Positions 35,370 through 44,983 are shown, counted from the stretch's first letter. The stretch: 49,841 nt of DNA from Shewanella sp. CG12_big_fil_rev_8_21_14_0_65_47_15 (GCF_002783505.1 NZ_PFGL01000072.1:1-49841); one strand, 5' to 3'. The notes: generated by a model not told the origin, from the sequence alone. Program-made: numbers and translations.

Positions 35370-36053
35370 ATGTCGAGTCAAAGTGTTATCGAACAGCAAA
35401 ACCCAGCCAATATCCCAACTAAATCTGGGCCATACAGTATTAAAGAAGAGATCGCCAACAGTGTATCCCATGGCTTAGGCGTTATCGCTGGCATAGCGGC
35501 ACTGGTGCTGATGTTACTCAAGGGGCAAGATCACCTAACGCCAACTCAACTTACGGGCGTTGCCATTTATGGTGCGAGTATCATAGTGCTTTTTCTCTGC
35601 TCGACCTTATACCACAGTGTTAGCCACTCAGGCTGGAAACATAAACTTAAGATCGCCGATCACTGTGCAATTTACTGTTTAATTGCAGGCACTTATACAC
35701 CGCTGATGCTCATTAGCCTGCAGGGAACACAATCAACTGTCATCCTCACTGCGATTTGGTCACTGGCGGTTGGCGGGATCCTATTTAAGACGCTGTTTAT
35801 TCACAAATTTAAAAAGCTAAGCTTAGTCTTGTACCTCGCCATGGGCTGGTTATGTGTCACAGTGATAGGCGATTTGACAGCATCGATGACTGAACTGGGG
35901 TTTAATTTATTGATTCTAGGCGGGCTATTTTACACTTTAGGGGTCATTTTTTACGTGGGAAAACGCATTCCCTTCAATCATGCAATCTGGCATTTATTTG
36001 TACTCGCAGGAGCGATGAGCCATTTTCTCTGCATCTATCTCACGGTAATCTAA
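35370..36053 (+). CDS. trhA: hemolysin III / PAQR family membrane protein (TrhA/YqfA)
   Basis: A 227-residue seven-span membrane protein of the hemolysin III / PAQR family. The family signature residues are present: Glu and His in YSIKEEIANSVSHGLGVIAG near the N-terminus, STLYHSVSH in span 2, ADHCAIYCLIAGTYTP in span 3, and a C-terminal NHAIWHLFVLAGAMSHFL with the metal-type histidines. Bacterial members are linked to membrane energetics and fatty-acid composition rather than true hemolysis. The upstream FabR-like dyad fits a membrane-lipid link. No strong ribosome site is seen before the ATG. Confidence 0.92.
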   Translation: MSSQSVIEQQNPANIPTKSGPYSIKEEIANSVSHGLGVIAGIAALVLMLLKGQDHLTPTQLTGVAIYGASIIVLFLCSTLYHSVSHSGWKHKLKIADHCAIYCLIAGTYTPLMLISLQGTQSTVILTAIWSLAVGGILFKTLFIHKFKKLSLVLYLAMGWLCVTVIGDLTASMTELGFNLLILGGLFYTLGVIFYVGKRIPFNHAIWHLFVLAGAMSHFLCIYLTVI

Positions 36054-36060
36054 TACGCTT

Positions 36061-36102
36061 TACCTCAGCCTCTCCTTATCGCGATAAGGGGAGGCTGAGG
36101 TA
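36061..36102. terminator. long hairpin between convergent genes
   Basis: A 20-bp stem (TACCTCAGCCTCTCCTTATC against its complement with one G-T pair) surrounds a two-base loop. It lies 8 bases after the hemolysin III stop and 13 bases from the Nudix stop. It lacks a T-run but is very stable, and may end transcription or protect both transcripts. Confidence 0.55.
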
Positions 36103-36114
36103 ATAAGTTCACCC

Positions 36115-36645
36115 CTATAGCAGTTCTTCGACGATCAGTTTCAACAGAAATGTTTCCCGCTCTATCGATTGCCCCTTGTTTGGGAAATGGCGCTGAATAT
36201 CTTCGTTATGGGCAATGGCCCGATAAATATTGATCCATTCTGGTCTCATGCCATTTTTAATTTCGTGGTCCTCAAAGCTAGGTTCGCCCAGTCCTCTTAT
36301 GCCTAAGTCAGTGTCGATTTCACATTGATAGCAATAGGACTCCATATGCACCACATTTGCCCCCTGGCGATACCAAGGACGAAACTCTTCGTAACGGCCA
36401 AATGGCGCGCCCACTTGTACCTTAATGGCCCCCGTTTCTTCTTTCAATTCCCGGATCAGCCCGTTTTCTAAGTTCTCGCCGTCGTCTATCCCACCACCGG
36501 GTAAGCTATAGTCACGGTATTTTTGGGTATAGAGCAACAAAATGTCTTCACCCGATAACACAATCGCGCGGGCAGCTCGGCGGTAAAACACTCGAGCCGT
36601 GAGTAAATTTATCGCGGGGTTTTGGGTCGATTTCAGCAGGCGCAT
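36115..36645 (-). CDS. Nudix hydrolase
   Basis: A 176-residue Nudix protein that should hydrolyse a nucleoside diphosphate linked to another group; the substrate is unknown. The Nudix box is complete: GGGIDDGENLENGLIREL followed by KEETGAI, fitting Gx5Ex7REUxEExGU. The fold begins with RAIVLSGEDILLLYTQKYRDYSLPGG. The C-terminal helical part (EDIQRHFPNKGQSIERETFLLKLIVEELL) is extra. It lies 68 bp downstream of the GGDEF-EAL gene on the same strand, but is not obviously related to it. Confidence 0.9.
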   Translation of the reverse strand: MRLLKSTQNPAINLLTARVFYRRAARAIVLSGEDILLLYTQKYRDYSLPGGGIDDGENLENGLIRELKEETGAIKVQVGAPFGRYEEFRPWYRQGANVVHMESYCYQCEIDTDLGIRGLGEPSFEDHEIKNGMRPEWINIYRAIAHNEDIQRHFPNKGQSIERETFLLKLIVEELL

Positions 36646-36713
36646 AGCTAATCCATTATCTAAAAGAGTCGAAGCATAAATGAAATTCCCTTAAAAGCAG
36701 ATCAAATAATCTA

Positions 36714-39700
36714 TCATTTGAAACGGCCATTTACAGAGATTGGCTCAGCTATATGCATTAAACCCAGCTGCATTTGTTCATGCTGTAAGGGCCAATTTTC
36801 ATACCAGTTTATAAAGTCATCGGCATACATAGGGTGTGCAATACCATAGCCTTGACACATCTGGCAACCAAGTTCGGCCAGTTTTATGCCATGGGCGATA
36901 CTCTCAACTCCCTCGGCAATCACGGCCAAATTGAACACGCTCGCAAGCCGAACCACGCCTTCGACAATGCGTAGGTCGTCCTGATCCTCCAGCATGTCAC
37001 GGACAAAGCTCTGATCTATCTTAAGGGTTGAAATAGGGAGCTGACGCAGATAAGTCAAAGATGAATAACCTGTGCCAAAATCATCGAGGGAGAAATGCAC
37101 CCCAAGGCTGGCACATTCATTTAAAATCTCAATGGCAAGGGCCATATCTTTTATGGCTGCGCTTTCGAGGATCTCGAGTTCAAGGGCTGACGTTGGCACA
37201 TCGGGGTAATTAGCCAAGGCTTGTTTCAAAAAATCATAGAAGTGATCGGCAAGGAGTTGATGCGCACTCACATTAACGCTGATCTTAATATTTCGCCCCC
37301 CTTGATACCAAGTTTGCAGTTGCGCCATCGCCGTATTAATAACCCATTCGCCCAAGGGGATTTCAAGTTCGCTGCCCTCGATATCGGGTAAAAAGGCACT
37401 AGGCGGCAAAATACCCCGTTGTGGATGTAACCAGCGAATTAATGCTTCTGCCCCAATGACATATCCTGTGGCAAGGTTGACCTTAGGTTGATAAAAAAGC
37501 ACAAACTCCCGTCTCGCAAAGGCGGCTTTTAGCTCCTCTAACCATTGCCTTTTCGCGATCATTTTTCGTTCGACATCATGGTCAAACATTTGAAAACAAT
37601 TCTTACCCGCCGCTTTAGCCATATACATGGCATGGTCGGCGTGGCGCAGCAGAATATCGGGATCAACATTGTCCTCAGGATATAAGCTAACGCCAATGCT
37701 TGCCGTTAAACGCAGTGGCTTATCCCCAAGATAAATCGTTTGATCTATCGCCCCCAGCATTCGTTCAAGGATCTGAATACACTCGATTTCGGAACCAATT
37801 TCAAATAATGCAACAAATTCGTCTCCCCCTACCCGTGCTAAAGTATCTTGCTCACGCATGATATGTGAAAGCTGATCGACTATCGCGATCAGTAATTGAT
37901 CGCCCACATCATGGCCATATTGATCGTTAACCACTTTAAAACCATCAAGATCGAGAAAGCACACGGCGCACAGGCTGCCATTACGGTTTACCCGCGAAAT
38001 CGTCTGTTTAAACCTATCGACGAGTAGCCGCCGATTCGGTAATCCCGTGAGCACATCATAGTTTGCAACCCTATCGAGTTCTGCCTCGTGAGTTTTTAAT
38101 TGAGTAATATCCGATTGAGTTCCTGAAATCATCAAGGGACGGCCACGACTGTCCACCTCCACCACTCGCCCCTTACAGAGCACCCAGCAAAAATCCCCTG
38201 ATTTTTTCCTGCAGCGCACTTCCAGTTCTATGCTCGCACTCTGGCGTCGTAAATGTTGTCGCACGATCCTTTTCACATCCGCCCAATCATCTTGGTGCAC
38301 AAACAGGGTCCAGTTATGTACAGTGAGTTGGAGCTCACCCGCTGAGTAGCCTAGAATCGCTTCAAATTTTTGGCTGACCTGCACCTCACCCGTTGCGACA
38401 TTCCAGTCCCAGTATCCCTGCTCCGAGCCTTGGATCACCCGTTGTAATAGTGCAGTTTGGGCGGCAATTTGCTGTTGCAACGTGCGAGATTGAGTAATGT
38501 CCTGCACTGTGCCATGGAGTTTAATCACTTTACCCTGCTCATCCAGCGTCGCTTGACCACGGGCCATAATCCATGCAGAAACTGAAGTTTTAGTCTCAAC
38601 TAGCTCGGCTTCGCATTCATAGGGATCGCCCGTTGCTAAACAGTGCATGACCGCTTGATTCAATTTTTGCCAGCTTTCGGCCGTAAAGAGTGACTGGACC
38701 TGCTCAAGATCTAAGGCCTCTTTTGCTGCTAATCCATAAATAGCAAACACTTGTTCTGACCAAGTATGGGTGTTGGTCACTATATCCCACTCCCAACTGC
38801 CGATACCGGATAATTGTTGTGCCTGCTTCAGACTTGCCTCACTACGGCGCAGACGCTCGGCATTTTGTTCCTGCACGGTAATATCGTGCGCGATACCAAA
38901 GATGCCCCGAACCAGTCCTTTTGAATCCAACACTGGCCCCTTTGTCACCTGAAATACCGCCGGTCCAGTATTAAGCAGTAAGTGCTCTTTATGGGTTGTC
39001 ACCGCCTTATCGTTAAGCACTTTTTGATCTTTAACGCGGATCAGCGCCGCCGATGCGGGTTCAAATAGCGCCTCATCATTCTGGCCAATCATGTCCTTTA
39101 TCGATTTACCGACAAATGCCGCAGCCCTATTATTGGCCAGCACATAACGCCCCTGCAAATCCTTGACAAAAATGGCATCCGTGGTCTGGGACACCATGGA
39201 TTCCAACAACTGATGGCTCAAATCAGACTTACGTAAGGACGCCCTGAGATAGCCACTTAACCCACTGATGATAATGCCATTAATACTCAGGCTCACCATG
39301 CGCCAAGGTAAGATCACCTCACTCTGGGATTTATCTATATCGATCATTAATAGATGCATACTCAATGTCGATATGAAGGTCGCCAATAGACCAGGACCAA
39401 AACCGCCGATAATGGCACTTAAGGAGATAGGTAACGTAAAAATTAGCAGGAGCAGACGCGTCTGCAATTCGAGGGGTAAATATTGGACAAACCATAGGGT
39501 GAGTAATGGGAGTAAAACCGCAACACAATAGCGAAACCACGGGCTTTGCCCTAACAGTATTGAGCGGGGAAAGGTCAGCTCAATGGCACTGCGGGACGGG
39601 GCTATAAGGCGATCGGGCACCGCATTTAACACATAGATAAATACTAATGCCGATGTGAAGACAAAGAAGATCCCCTTAGCGAGGGAAAAACGAAACACGG

Positions 39701-39818
39701 TTTCCTGATCCGTCATAAACATTAAAAGCAGATCTGAGAAATAAATCCAACCTAAAGCGAGGAGAGCATAACTTGCTACTGCAAGTACGATGAACTGGAA
39801 TCGAGAAAAATTATGCAT
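36714..39818 (-). CDS. membrane PAS-GGDEF-EAL cyclic di-GMP enzyme
   Basis: A 1034-residue inner-membrane protein. About six hydrophobic spans occupy residues 8-195, the later ones resembling the KdpD-type DUF4118 membrane module. Three PAS domains follow at about 205-318, 330-445 and 455-575. The GGDEF domain (about 585-745) keeps GGDEF at 664-668 and the RxxD inhibitory site (REQD) at 655-658. The EAL domain (about 765-1010) keeps EALIRW at 791-796 and DDFGTGYSSL, with IDQSFVRDM. Both activities could be intact; which dominates cannot be told. Synthesis and breakdown of cyclic di-GMP normally control biofilm and motility. Confidence 0.93.
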   Translation of the reverse strand: MHNFSRFQFIVLAVASYALLALGWIYFSDLLLMFMTDQETVFRFSLAKGIFFVFTSALVFIYVLNAVPDRLIAPSRSAIELTFPRSILLGQSPWFRYCVAVLLPLLTLWFVQYLPLELQTRLLLLIFTLPISLSAIIGGFGPGLLATFISTLSMHLLMIDIDKSQSEVILPWRMVSLSINGIIISGLSGYLRASLRKSDLSHQLLESMVSQTTDAIFVKDLQGRYVLANNRAAAFVGKSIKDMIGQNDEALFEPASAALIRVKDQKVLNDKAVTTHKEHLLLNTGPAVFQVTKGPVLDSKGLVRGIFGIAHDITVQEQNAERLRRSEASLKQAQQLSGIGSWEWDIVTNTHTWSEQVFAIYGLAAKEALDLEQVQSLFTAESWQKLNQAVMHCLATGDPYECEAELVETKTSVSAWIMARGQATLDEQGKVIKLHGTVQDITQSRTLQQQIAAQTALLQRVIQGSEQGYWDWNVATGEVQVSQKFEAILGYSAGELQLTVHNWTLFVHQDDWADVKRIVRQHLRRQSASIELEVRCRKKSGDFCWVLCKGRVVEVDSRGRPLMISGTQSDITQLKTHEAELDRVANYDVLTGLPNRRLLVDRFKQTISRVNRNGSLCAVCFLDLDGFKVVNDQYGHDVGDQLLIAIVDQLSHIMREQDTLARVGGDEFVALFEIGSEIECIQILERMLGAIDQTIYLGDKPLRLTASIGVSLYPEDNVDPDILLRHADHAMYMAKAAGKNCFQMFDHDVERKMIAKRQWLEELKAAFARREFVLFYQPKVNLATGYVIGAEALIRWLHPQRGILPPSAFLPDIEGSELEIPLGEWVINTAMAQLQTWYQGGRNIKISVNVSAHQLLADHFYDFLKQALANYPDVPTSALELEILESAAIKDMALAIEILNECASLGVHFSLDDFGTGYSSLTYLRQLPISTLKIDQSFVRDMLEDQDDLRIVEGVVRLASVFNLAVIAEGVESIAHGIKLAELGCQMCQGYGIAHPMYADDFINWYENWPLQHEQMQLGLMHIAEPISVNGRFK

Positions 39819-40079
39819 CGTTTAGATATTCCCCCATTCTACCATTATTGATGATTCCCTTATCGTCTGCACGACTCATCGAGTTATTGCCCACATCTAC
39901 TTAAGGGATCGTGACATGCAGTAGTTTCCTCGTATTTTTGTACTAACTCGTCAACCTGTACTAAGGCTACCACTAAGCTAGTAGCGACATCATTAATTTT
40001 ATTAACCAAGCTAAACTTAGCATTTTTTGATGAAAAAGCGAGCGCTAAAAAAGTATAAAGATCTAGATAAATCACACGC

Positions 40080-40847
40080 CTAGGTAAAAAACGTGCCTGT
40101 AATAAGCTCAAGCTGCTGTTGATAAGCGTTAATGATGCTTAGGGGGCGTTTATCTTCGGGCATACGTTGATAATGGCTAATCACTTTATGTAGATAACGC
40201 CTAGCTAAAGCGAGTTCCTCTCCTCGAAGATTGTTCCACATCAGCGATCCCGATGGACTGATCCTATGGTCGTTAGCATTGCCGTCATTGATAACATGGA
40301 GGATTTCGTAGAAACGTTGATTCTCTTCCAGTAAGTGTTCCGACTTAAGCCCTAACCCTAACTCAGAGAGTGATTGCCTAACAAAATAATTATGATGCAC
40401 GGGACACAAAATAAACTCAAGACGCTTCTCTGGGTGCTCAGCAACAATTGCCCGCACTAGCTCCACCAGCAATTCACCACCCACACCAGCGATGATAATC
40501 AACTGCTTATCTTGGTCATTGGTTTGCGCGAGCGGTAAAGCCGCAACATCGAGGCAATGCACTTGCCACTGAATATGACAACTTAAGTTTGGGTCTATGT
40601 CTGGGTTTAAATGTGGGTTTAAGTGTAGATTTTGGCCTAGTATGTCAGCGGGAAAGAAACGCTGCAACCGCAGTTCAAGCGCCTGCATCAGTGAAGGGAC
40701 ACAATCGACAAAGTGCACTTGGTGGGCAGCGCTCCTTTCTAACAACAGCATACCGAGTAAACCATGATCGCAGCAGCAATCCCAAATGTGATCGTAATGA
40801 CCAGTGATCATGCTGTTTATCTGTTGTAAACGTTGGCTAATTTTCAC
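40080..40847 (-). CDS. trmK: tRNA adenine-22 N1-methyltransferase family protein (TrmK)
   Basis: A 255-residue SAM-dependent methyltransferase of the TrmK family. TrmK of Bacillus methylates N1 of adenine 22 in tRNA; the Gram-negative homologs are less studied. The N-terminus ISQRLQQINSMI is family-like. The SAM motif is degenerate, IWDCCCDHGLLGMLLLER, with cysteines where glycines are common, and VHFVDCVPSLM forms the second strand. LIIIAGVGGELLVELV is the characteristic motif IV. The C-terminal helical part (about 190-255) is the coiled extension. The target base here is inferred. Confidence 0.78.
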   Translation of the reverse strand: MKISQRLQQINSMITGHYDHIWDCCCDHGLLGMLLLERSAAHQVHFVDCVPSLMQALELRLQRFFPADILGQNLHLNPHLNPDIDPNLSCHIQWQVHCLDVAALPLAQTNDQDKQLIIIAGVGGELLVELVRAIVAEHPEKRLEFILCPVHHNYFVRQSLSELGLGLKSEHLLEENQRFYEILHVINDGNANDHRISPSGSLMWNNLRGEELALARRYLHKVISHYQRMPEDKRPLSIINAYQQQLELITGTFFT

Positions 40848-41102
40848 GGTTTGACCTTACTGCAGCAACTTTTAACACTGTAAATCCCACGCTAAATTGC
40901 ATTTTTAAGCAAAAAGAAAGCGCGCATTTTACCCGAGTCAAACGCAAACCACATCTTTTGTTCGTGCCCTCGCAGTGCTTCTCGTCACTTCTGTTACGCC
41001 ACGCCTTAATGTGGTGAATACGTATGCAGGCCGTTGCGGTTAAAAAGCCATCGCCACTAGTATGCTGTGAGTCACATTCATTATAAAAACAAGGATCAAG
41101 GA

Positions 41103-43211
41103 ATGTTCATCGAGACGAACCCTACTCAGTTAATTGCCGGCTCGCGTTCAGCGCGCCAAAAGCTATCGCAAGCGCTATTCAGCCCCACACTTATCGCCCT
41201 TGCGGTCACTAGTCCCTTTAGTGCCAACGTATTTGCCAAAACCGTTACCGTCAGCTCACCCAACCAACACATTCAAATCAGCTTGAGTGACGATACTGGC
41301 CGTCCCGAATATAAAATCGATTTTCACGGTAAGACTGTCATAGAACCGAGCCGCTTAGGCTTAGTTTTTCAATCCCTTGGTGAACTCGGTCAAGGATTAC
41401 AGATTAAAAGCAGCGAGAAAAAAAGTGCCGATGAAAAGTGGCAACAACCTTGGGGCGAGCAGGAATGGATCCGCGATCAGCACAATCAACTGACAACGGT
41501 ATTAAGTAACGACAAGGTGCAACTCGAAGTCGAGTTTAAAGCCTTTGACGATGGGATTGGCTTTCGCTATCACTTAGCCCAACAAGCCGCCCTGCCCGCC
41601 AATTCGCCGCTATCAATCACAGACGAGTTAACCGAGTTCAATGTCGGCCAAGCCGATAAAGCCACCGCTTGGTGGATCCCTGCCCGTGGCTGGAATCGCT
41701 ACGAATATTTGTATCGCACCACAGCGCTTAAAGACGTCGATAGAGTCCACACGCCCTTCACCTTTAAACTCGCGGACGGTACGCACTTAAGTATTCACGA
41801 GGCCGCCTTGGTTGACTTTGCCGCCATGACCTTAGATCAGCAGCGCGATGGCAAGCTTAAGGCCGATCTCACGCCTTGGTCCGATGGCATTCGCGTCAAA
41901 ACCCAAGTGGGCTTTTATACGCCGTGGCGCACCATTCAAATTGCCGACAAAGCAACTGGGCTGCTCAACTCCCACCTTATCCTTAACCTCAATGAGCCCA
42001 ATAAACTCGGCGATGTTGCTTGGGTAAAACCGGGGAAATACGTCGGTATCTGGTGGGGAATGCACTTAAATGAAAATACCTGGGGTTCGGGCCCAACCCA
42101 CGGCGCCACCACCAGTGAAACAAAGCGCTATATGGATTTTGCCGCTAAATATCAGTTTGATGGTGTATTGGTAGAAGGTTGGAATGAAGGTTGGGATGGC
42201 GACTGGTTCCACAATGGCGATCAATTTAGCTTTACCAAGGCCTATGCCGATTTCGATCTGCCCGCCATCACAGCCTACGGCGCGAAAAAAGGGGTGAGTT
42301 TAATCGGCCACCACGAAACCGCAGGCTCAGTCACGAATTATCGCGATCAAATGGCAGATGCCTTCGCCCTGTATGAAAAATACGGCGTGACCCAAGTCAA
42401 AACCGGCTATGTCGCCGATGGTGGCCAAATCAAGCGCATCGATGACCAAGGCATCACCCGCCACGAATGGCACGACGGCCAATTTATGGTGGGCGAGTAT
42501 TTGCACAGCGTTACCGAGGCGGCGAAACACCATATCAGCATCAATAGCCACGAGCCGATTAAAGACACAGGCCTGCGCCGAACTTATCCGAACTGGATCG
42601 CCCGCGAAGGTGCCCGCGGCCAAGAGTACAATGCTTGGGGTAGCCCACCAAACAGCCCTGAACATACGGCCATGTTACCCTTTACCCGTATGCTGGCAGG
42701 ACCAATGGACTTTACCCCAGGGATTTTTGACTTAGCGCCTAAGGGGTTGGATGCAGAAAACCGTGTGCAGACCACCTTGACCAAACAGCTCGCCTTATAC
42801 GTTGTGCTCTATAGTCCAATCCAAATGGCAGCAGACTTACCGCGCAATTATGAAAAGCACTTAGATGCGTTCCAATTTATCCGCGATGTGCCCACCGATT
42901 GGTATCAGAGTGTCGCGCTTGCCGGTGAAGTTGGCGACTATGTGGTCTTTGCCCGCCAAGCGAAGGATCAAGGTGATTGGTACTTAGGTGCACTCACGGA
43001 TGAAACCGCGTGCAAGGTCACGGTCAAACTGGATTTCCTCGATCCCAAAAAACGTTATCAAGCGCAGATTTACCGCGATGGCGCAAACGCCGATTGGAAA
43101 ACCAATCCCTATGATTATGTGATTGAAACCAAAGAGGTCAGCGCCAAGGATAGCCTGACATTACAGCTAGCCAGCAGTGGCGGCACGGCAATACACTTTA
43201 AAGCACTTTAG
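41103..43211 (+). CDS. exported GH97 family glycoside hydrolase
   Basis: A 702-residue exported glycosidase of family GH97 (alpha-glucosidase or alpha-galactosidase). The ATG at 41103 has AAGGA 7 bases upstream; the GTG at 41067 is less likely. A signal sequence ends near ANVFA. The N-terminal beta-sandwich carries SSPNQHIQISLSDDTGRPEY. The central barrel contains RYMDFAAKYQFDGVLVEGWNEGW, TQVKTGYVADGG, and the INSHEPIKDTGLRRTYPNW segment where the conserved acidic residues of the family lie. A C-terminal beta-domain finishes it. No other sugar gene is adjacent, so the natural glycan is unknown. Confidence 0.92.
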   Translation: MFIETNPTQLIAGSRSARQKLSQALFSPTLIALAVTSPFSANVFAKTVTVSSPNQHIQISLSDDTGRPEYKIDFHGKTVIEPSRLGLVFQSLGELGQGLQIKSSEKKSADEKWQQPWGEQEWIRDQHNQLTTVLSNDKVQLEVEFKAFDDGIGFRYHLAQQAALPANSPLSITDELTEFNVGQADKATAWWIPARGWNRYEYLYRTTALKDVDRVHTPFTFKLADGTHLSIHEAALVDFAAMTLDQQRDGKLKADLTPWSDGIRVKTQVGFYTPWRTIQIADKATGLLNSHLILNLNEPNKLGDVAWVKPGKYVGIWWGMHLNENTWGSGPTHGATTSETKRYMDFAAKYQFDGVLVEGWNEGWDGDWFHNGDQFSFTKAYADFDLPAITAYGAKKGVSLIGHHETAGSVTNYRDQMADAFALYEKYGVTQVKTGYVADGGQIKRIDDQGITRHEWHDGQFMVGEYLHSVTEAAKHHISINSHEPIKDTGLRRTYPNWIAREGARGQEYNAWGSPPNSPEHTAMLPFTRMLAGPMDFTPGIFDLAPKGLDAENRVQTTLTKQLALYVVLYSPIQMAADLPRNYEKHLDAFQFIRDVPTDWYQSVALAGEVGDYVVFARQAKDQGDWYLGALTDETACKVTVKLDFLDPKKRYQAQIYRDGANADWKTNPYDYVIETKEVSAKDSLTLQLASSGGTAIHFKAL

Positions 43212-43286
43212 ATTTCAGCGTGTTAAGTTCAGCGCATTAACTTAAATGCTTAAGAGTGTGTGAAAATACAGAGTAAAAAACAGAAA

Positions 43287-43325
43287 GTCACCAAGGATGT
43301 ACCTTGTCCTTGGTGACGTTTTATT
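43287..43325 (+). terminator. intrinsic terminator after the GH97 gene
   Basis: A perfect 11-bp stem (GTCACCAAGGA with its complement at 43307-43317) and a 9-base loop are followed by GTTTTATT. It lies 75 bases after the GH97 stop. Confidence 0.85.
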
Positions 43326-43365
43326 GCCAGATAGCACCTGTTTATCCCAATACAAAACGTAAAAG

Positions 43366-43482
43366 TTAATCCTCCTCGAAGCGCCTTAGTTGATGTTGGC
43401 CTAGATTCAGTTCGTGCCCATTGGCCGACAAATCGGTATAAACCGAATACACAGGCTTTAAATCCCCTCGCAAACTCACTCA
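43366..43482 (-). pseudogene. possible 3' remnant of a decayed gene
   Basis: On the minus strand 37 codons after a TGA at 43480-43482 run to TAA at 43366-43368 and encode a plausible polar protein tail (Val-Tyr-Ser-Val-Tyr-Thr-Asp, then a run ending Arg-Arg-Phe-Glu-Glu-Asp). The same frame further upstream (about 43517-43600) is again open apart from a second TGA. An adjacent frame is open across the first TGA, as expected after a frameshift. I do not recognise the family. Confidence 0.3.
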
Positions 43483-43620
43483 CATCGTAGACAGACCATG
43501 CCAGTCCAAGGCGAATGCGTACAATCAACACAGGTGCAAAAATGCTTCAGTTAGATTAATCTGACCTTCCTTTACTTGCTTATGGTATTTAGCGTGCGAT
43601 ATAGGGCAAATTTATTAGAA

Positions 43621-44496
43621 ATGCGCAGCTTTAAGCGTTTCGAGACCGAACTCGCGCACTTAGGCTTTAGCCATTTTCAACCCTTAGCGCCACTTCGCCC
43701 TTGGGTGCAGCGCTACTTTCATTTGCGCGTAGCGACGGATTTACCCCAGAGCATTGAGCAGACATTTTATCCGGACGGCGGCACTAGCCTGCATTTCTAT
43801 TTCCCAACGCCAACGCTTACTCAAACACTCAGCGGCGAAGAACCTCAAGTATTGTTTCATTGTGGTCAGAGCCGACATTCCCACGCCTTTTTGCCAGGAA
43901 TCGAGCTGATGACAGTTCGCTTTCACCCCGGCGGCGCGTTTCATTTACTCGGCATTGAACTGCAAGATATTCTGTCTGCCGCATCAGTGACGGCTATTGA
44001 TGCGACGCAATTACAACTAACGGGATTGGATCAACTGCTATCACAACTGGCGGAAACTAATCAGCCAGCCCAACGCATTGCCCTACTTGAGCACTGGTTG
44101 TTGCAACTCTCCCAGCAGCAATTTGGTGCGGTGTTATCTCGACATAAAAGCGCTATGGTTGGCTTAGTGCAGGCGAATTTACCAAAGCTTATTCAAACCC
44201 AAGCCAGTTTAGAGGATTTCTATAGGCAACTGCCCTTAAGCCGCCGTCAGTTTGAACGAAGATTTAAACAAGAAACCGGATTGTCACCCGCGCAGTTACT
44301 GCAATTAAACCGAGTCAAAATCGCCCGAAATCTACTCAGCCAATCACCTAACCTCAGCCTAGTGCAGGTCGCATTCGACTGCGGATTTTACGATCAAGCC
44401 CATCTACATCAACACTTTGTGCGGGTGACACAGCAAACACCAGGACAATACAAAAAGCGTAAAATGTCGCAAATCTCCAATCCTAGGTCGCGCTAA
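43621..44496 (+). CDS. AraC-family transcriptional regulator
   Basis: About 291 residues from the ATG at 43621; an ATG at 43582 is also possible, and neither has a strong ribosome site. The N-terminal domain resembles DUF6597 (about 30-140: YFHLRVA, EQTFYPDGGTSLHFYF, TVRFHPGGAFHLLGIE). The C-terminal AraC domain has two helix-turn-helix units: LEDFYRQLPLSRRQFERRFKQ and LSLVQVAFDCGFYDQAHLHQHF, followed by the usual TPGQYKK. It lies 37 bp upstream of the AhpD-like gene in the same direction and may control it. Confidence 0.9.
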   Translation: MRSFKRFETELAHLGFSHFQPLAPLRPWVQRYFHLRVATDLPQSIEQTFYPDGGTSLHFYFPTPTLTQTLSGEEPQVLFHCGQSRHSHAFLPGIELMTVRFHPGGAFHLLGIELQDILSAASVTAIDATQLQLTGLDQLLSQLAETNQPAQRIALLEHWLLQLSQQQFGAVLSRHKSAMVGLVQANLPKLIQTQASLEDFYRQLPLSRRQFERRFKQETGLSPAQLLQLNRVKIARNLLSQSPNLSLVQVAFDCGFYDQAHLHQHFVRVTQQTPGQYKKRKMSQISNPRSR

Positions 44497-44533
44497 CCGC
44501 TTAGATTGAAGCCTCAGCTTATAGGAGGCTTTT

Positions 44534-44983
44534 ATGTCAGAACGTATACCACGCCAGCAAATTTATCAGCTACAACCCGCACTCGCCAAGGCACTGTTAA
44601 GCCTAGATAAAGCGGCAGCTGACTCCCACTTTTCGCCATTACTCGTGCATTTAGTCAAGCTTAGAGCATCGCAACTCAATGGCTGCGCGTTTTGTCAGCG
44701 AATGCACGCAGAGGAAGCCAGAAGCGACGGTGAAGAACAGCTGCGTTTAGATTTACTTGCCGCTTGGCAGGAGGTCGATGGACTCTTTAATGAACGGGAA
44801 CGTGCAGCGCTACTCTGGACAGAAATCTTAACCCAAGTTGCTACTGCGCCCGTGCATGACAGTCAGTATGCGGCGCTTGCAGAGCATTATTCCGAGAAAG
44901 AAATTGTCGACCTCACCAGCTTAATCATTGCCATTAATGGCTGGAACCGCGTCGCGATTGCCTTCCACCTGCAACCCATCTAG
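44534..44983 (+). CDS. carboxymuconolactone decarboxylase / AhpD-like protein
   Basis: A 149-residue protein of the carboxymuconolactone decarboxylase superfamily, alkylhydroperoxidase (AhpD) branch. The redox motif is Cys51-x-x-Cys54 with His58 (GCAFCQRMHAEEARS), preceded by VHLVKLRASQLNG. A later ERAALLWTEILTQVA and VDLTSLIIAINGWNRVAIAF complete the helical fold. These proteins are usually peroxidase-type redox enzymes that form oligomers. A very strong ribosome site (AGGAGG) lies 6-7 bases before the ATG. It pairs with the AraC gene upstream, a combination common for stress-type responses. Confidence 0.9.
   Translation: MSERIPRQQIYQLQPALAKALLSLDKAAADSHFSPLLVHLVKLRASQLNGCAFCQRMHAEEARSDGEEQLRLDLLAAWQEVDGLFNERERAALLWTEILTQVATAPVHDSQYAALAEHYSEKEIVDLTSLIIAINGWNRVAIAFHLQPI

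Larger units (their letters stand above)
43212..43620. other. 409-bp gap with terminator and possible decayed gene
   Basis: The gap between the GH97 and AraC genes holds a strong terminator (43287-43325). A minus-strand stretch with protein-like content ends in TAA at 43366-43368. No intact gene is supported. Confidence 0.6.

Noticed and set aside
39884..40111. 75-codon minus-strand open frame after trmK
   Set aside because: It overlaps the trmK coding end by 32 bases and has no recognisable family. The helical-looking middle part is not enough to call it real.
43250..43531. 93-codon minus-strand open frame spanning the GH97 terminator
   Set aside because: It runs through a strong terminator hairpin, and a neighbouring frame looks more protein-like. 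I treat the area as possible gene remnant instead.
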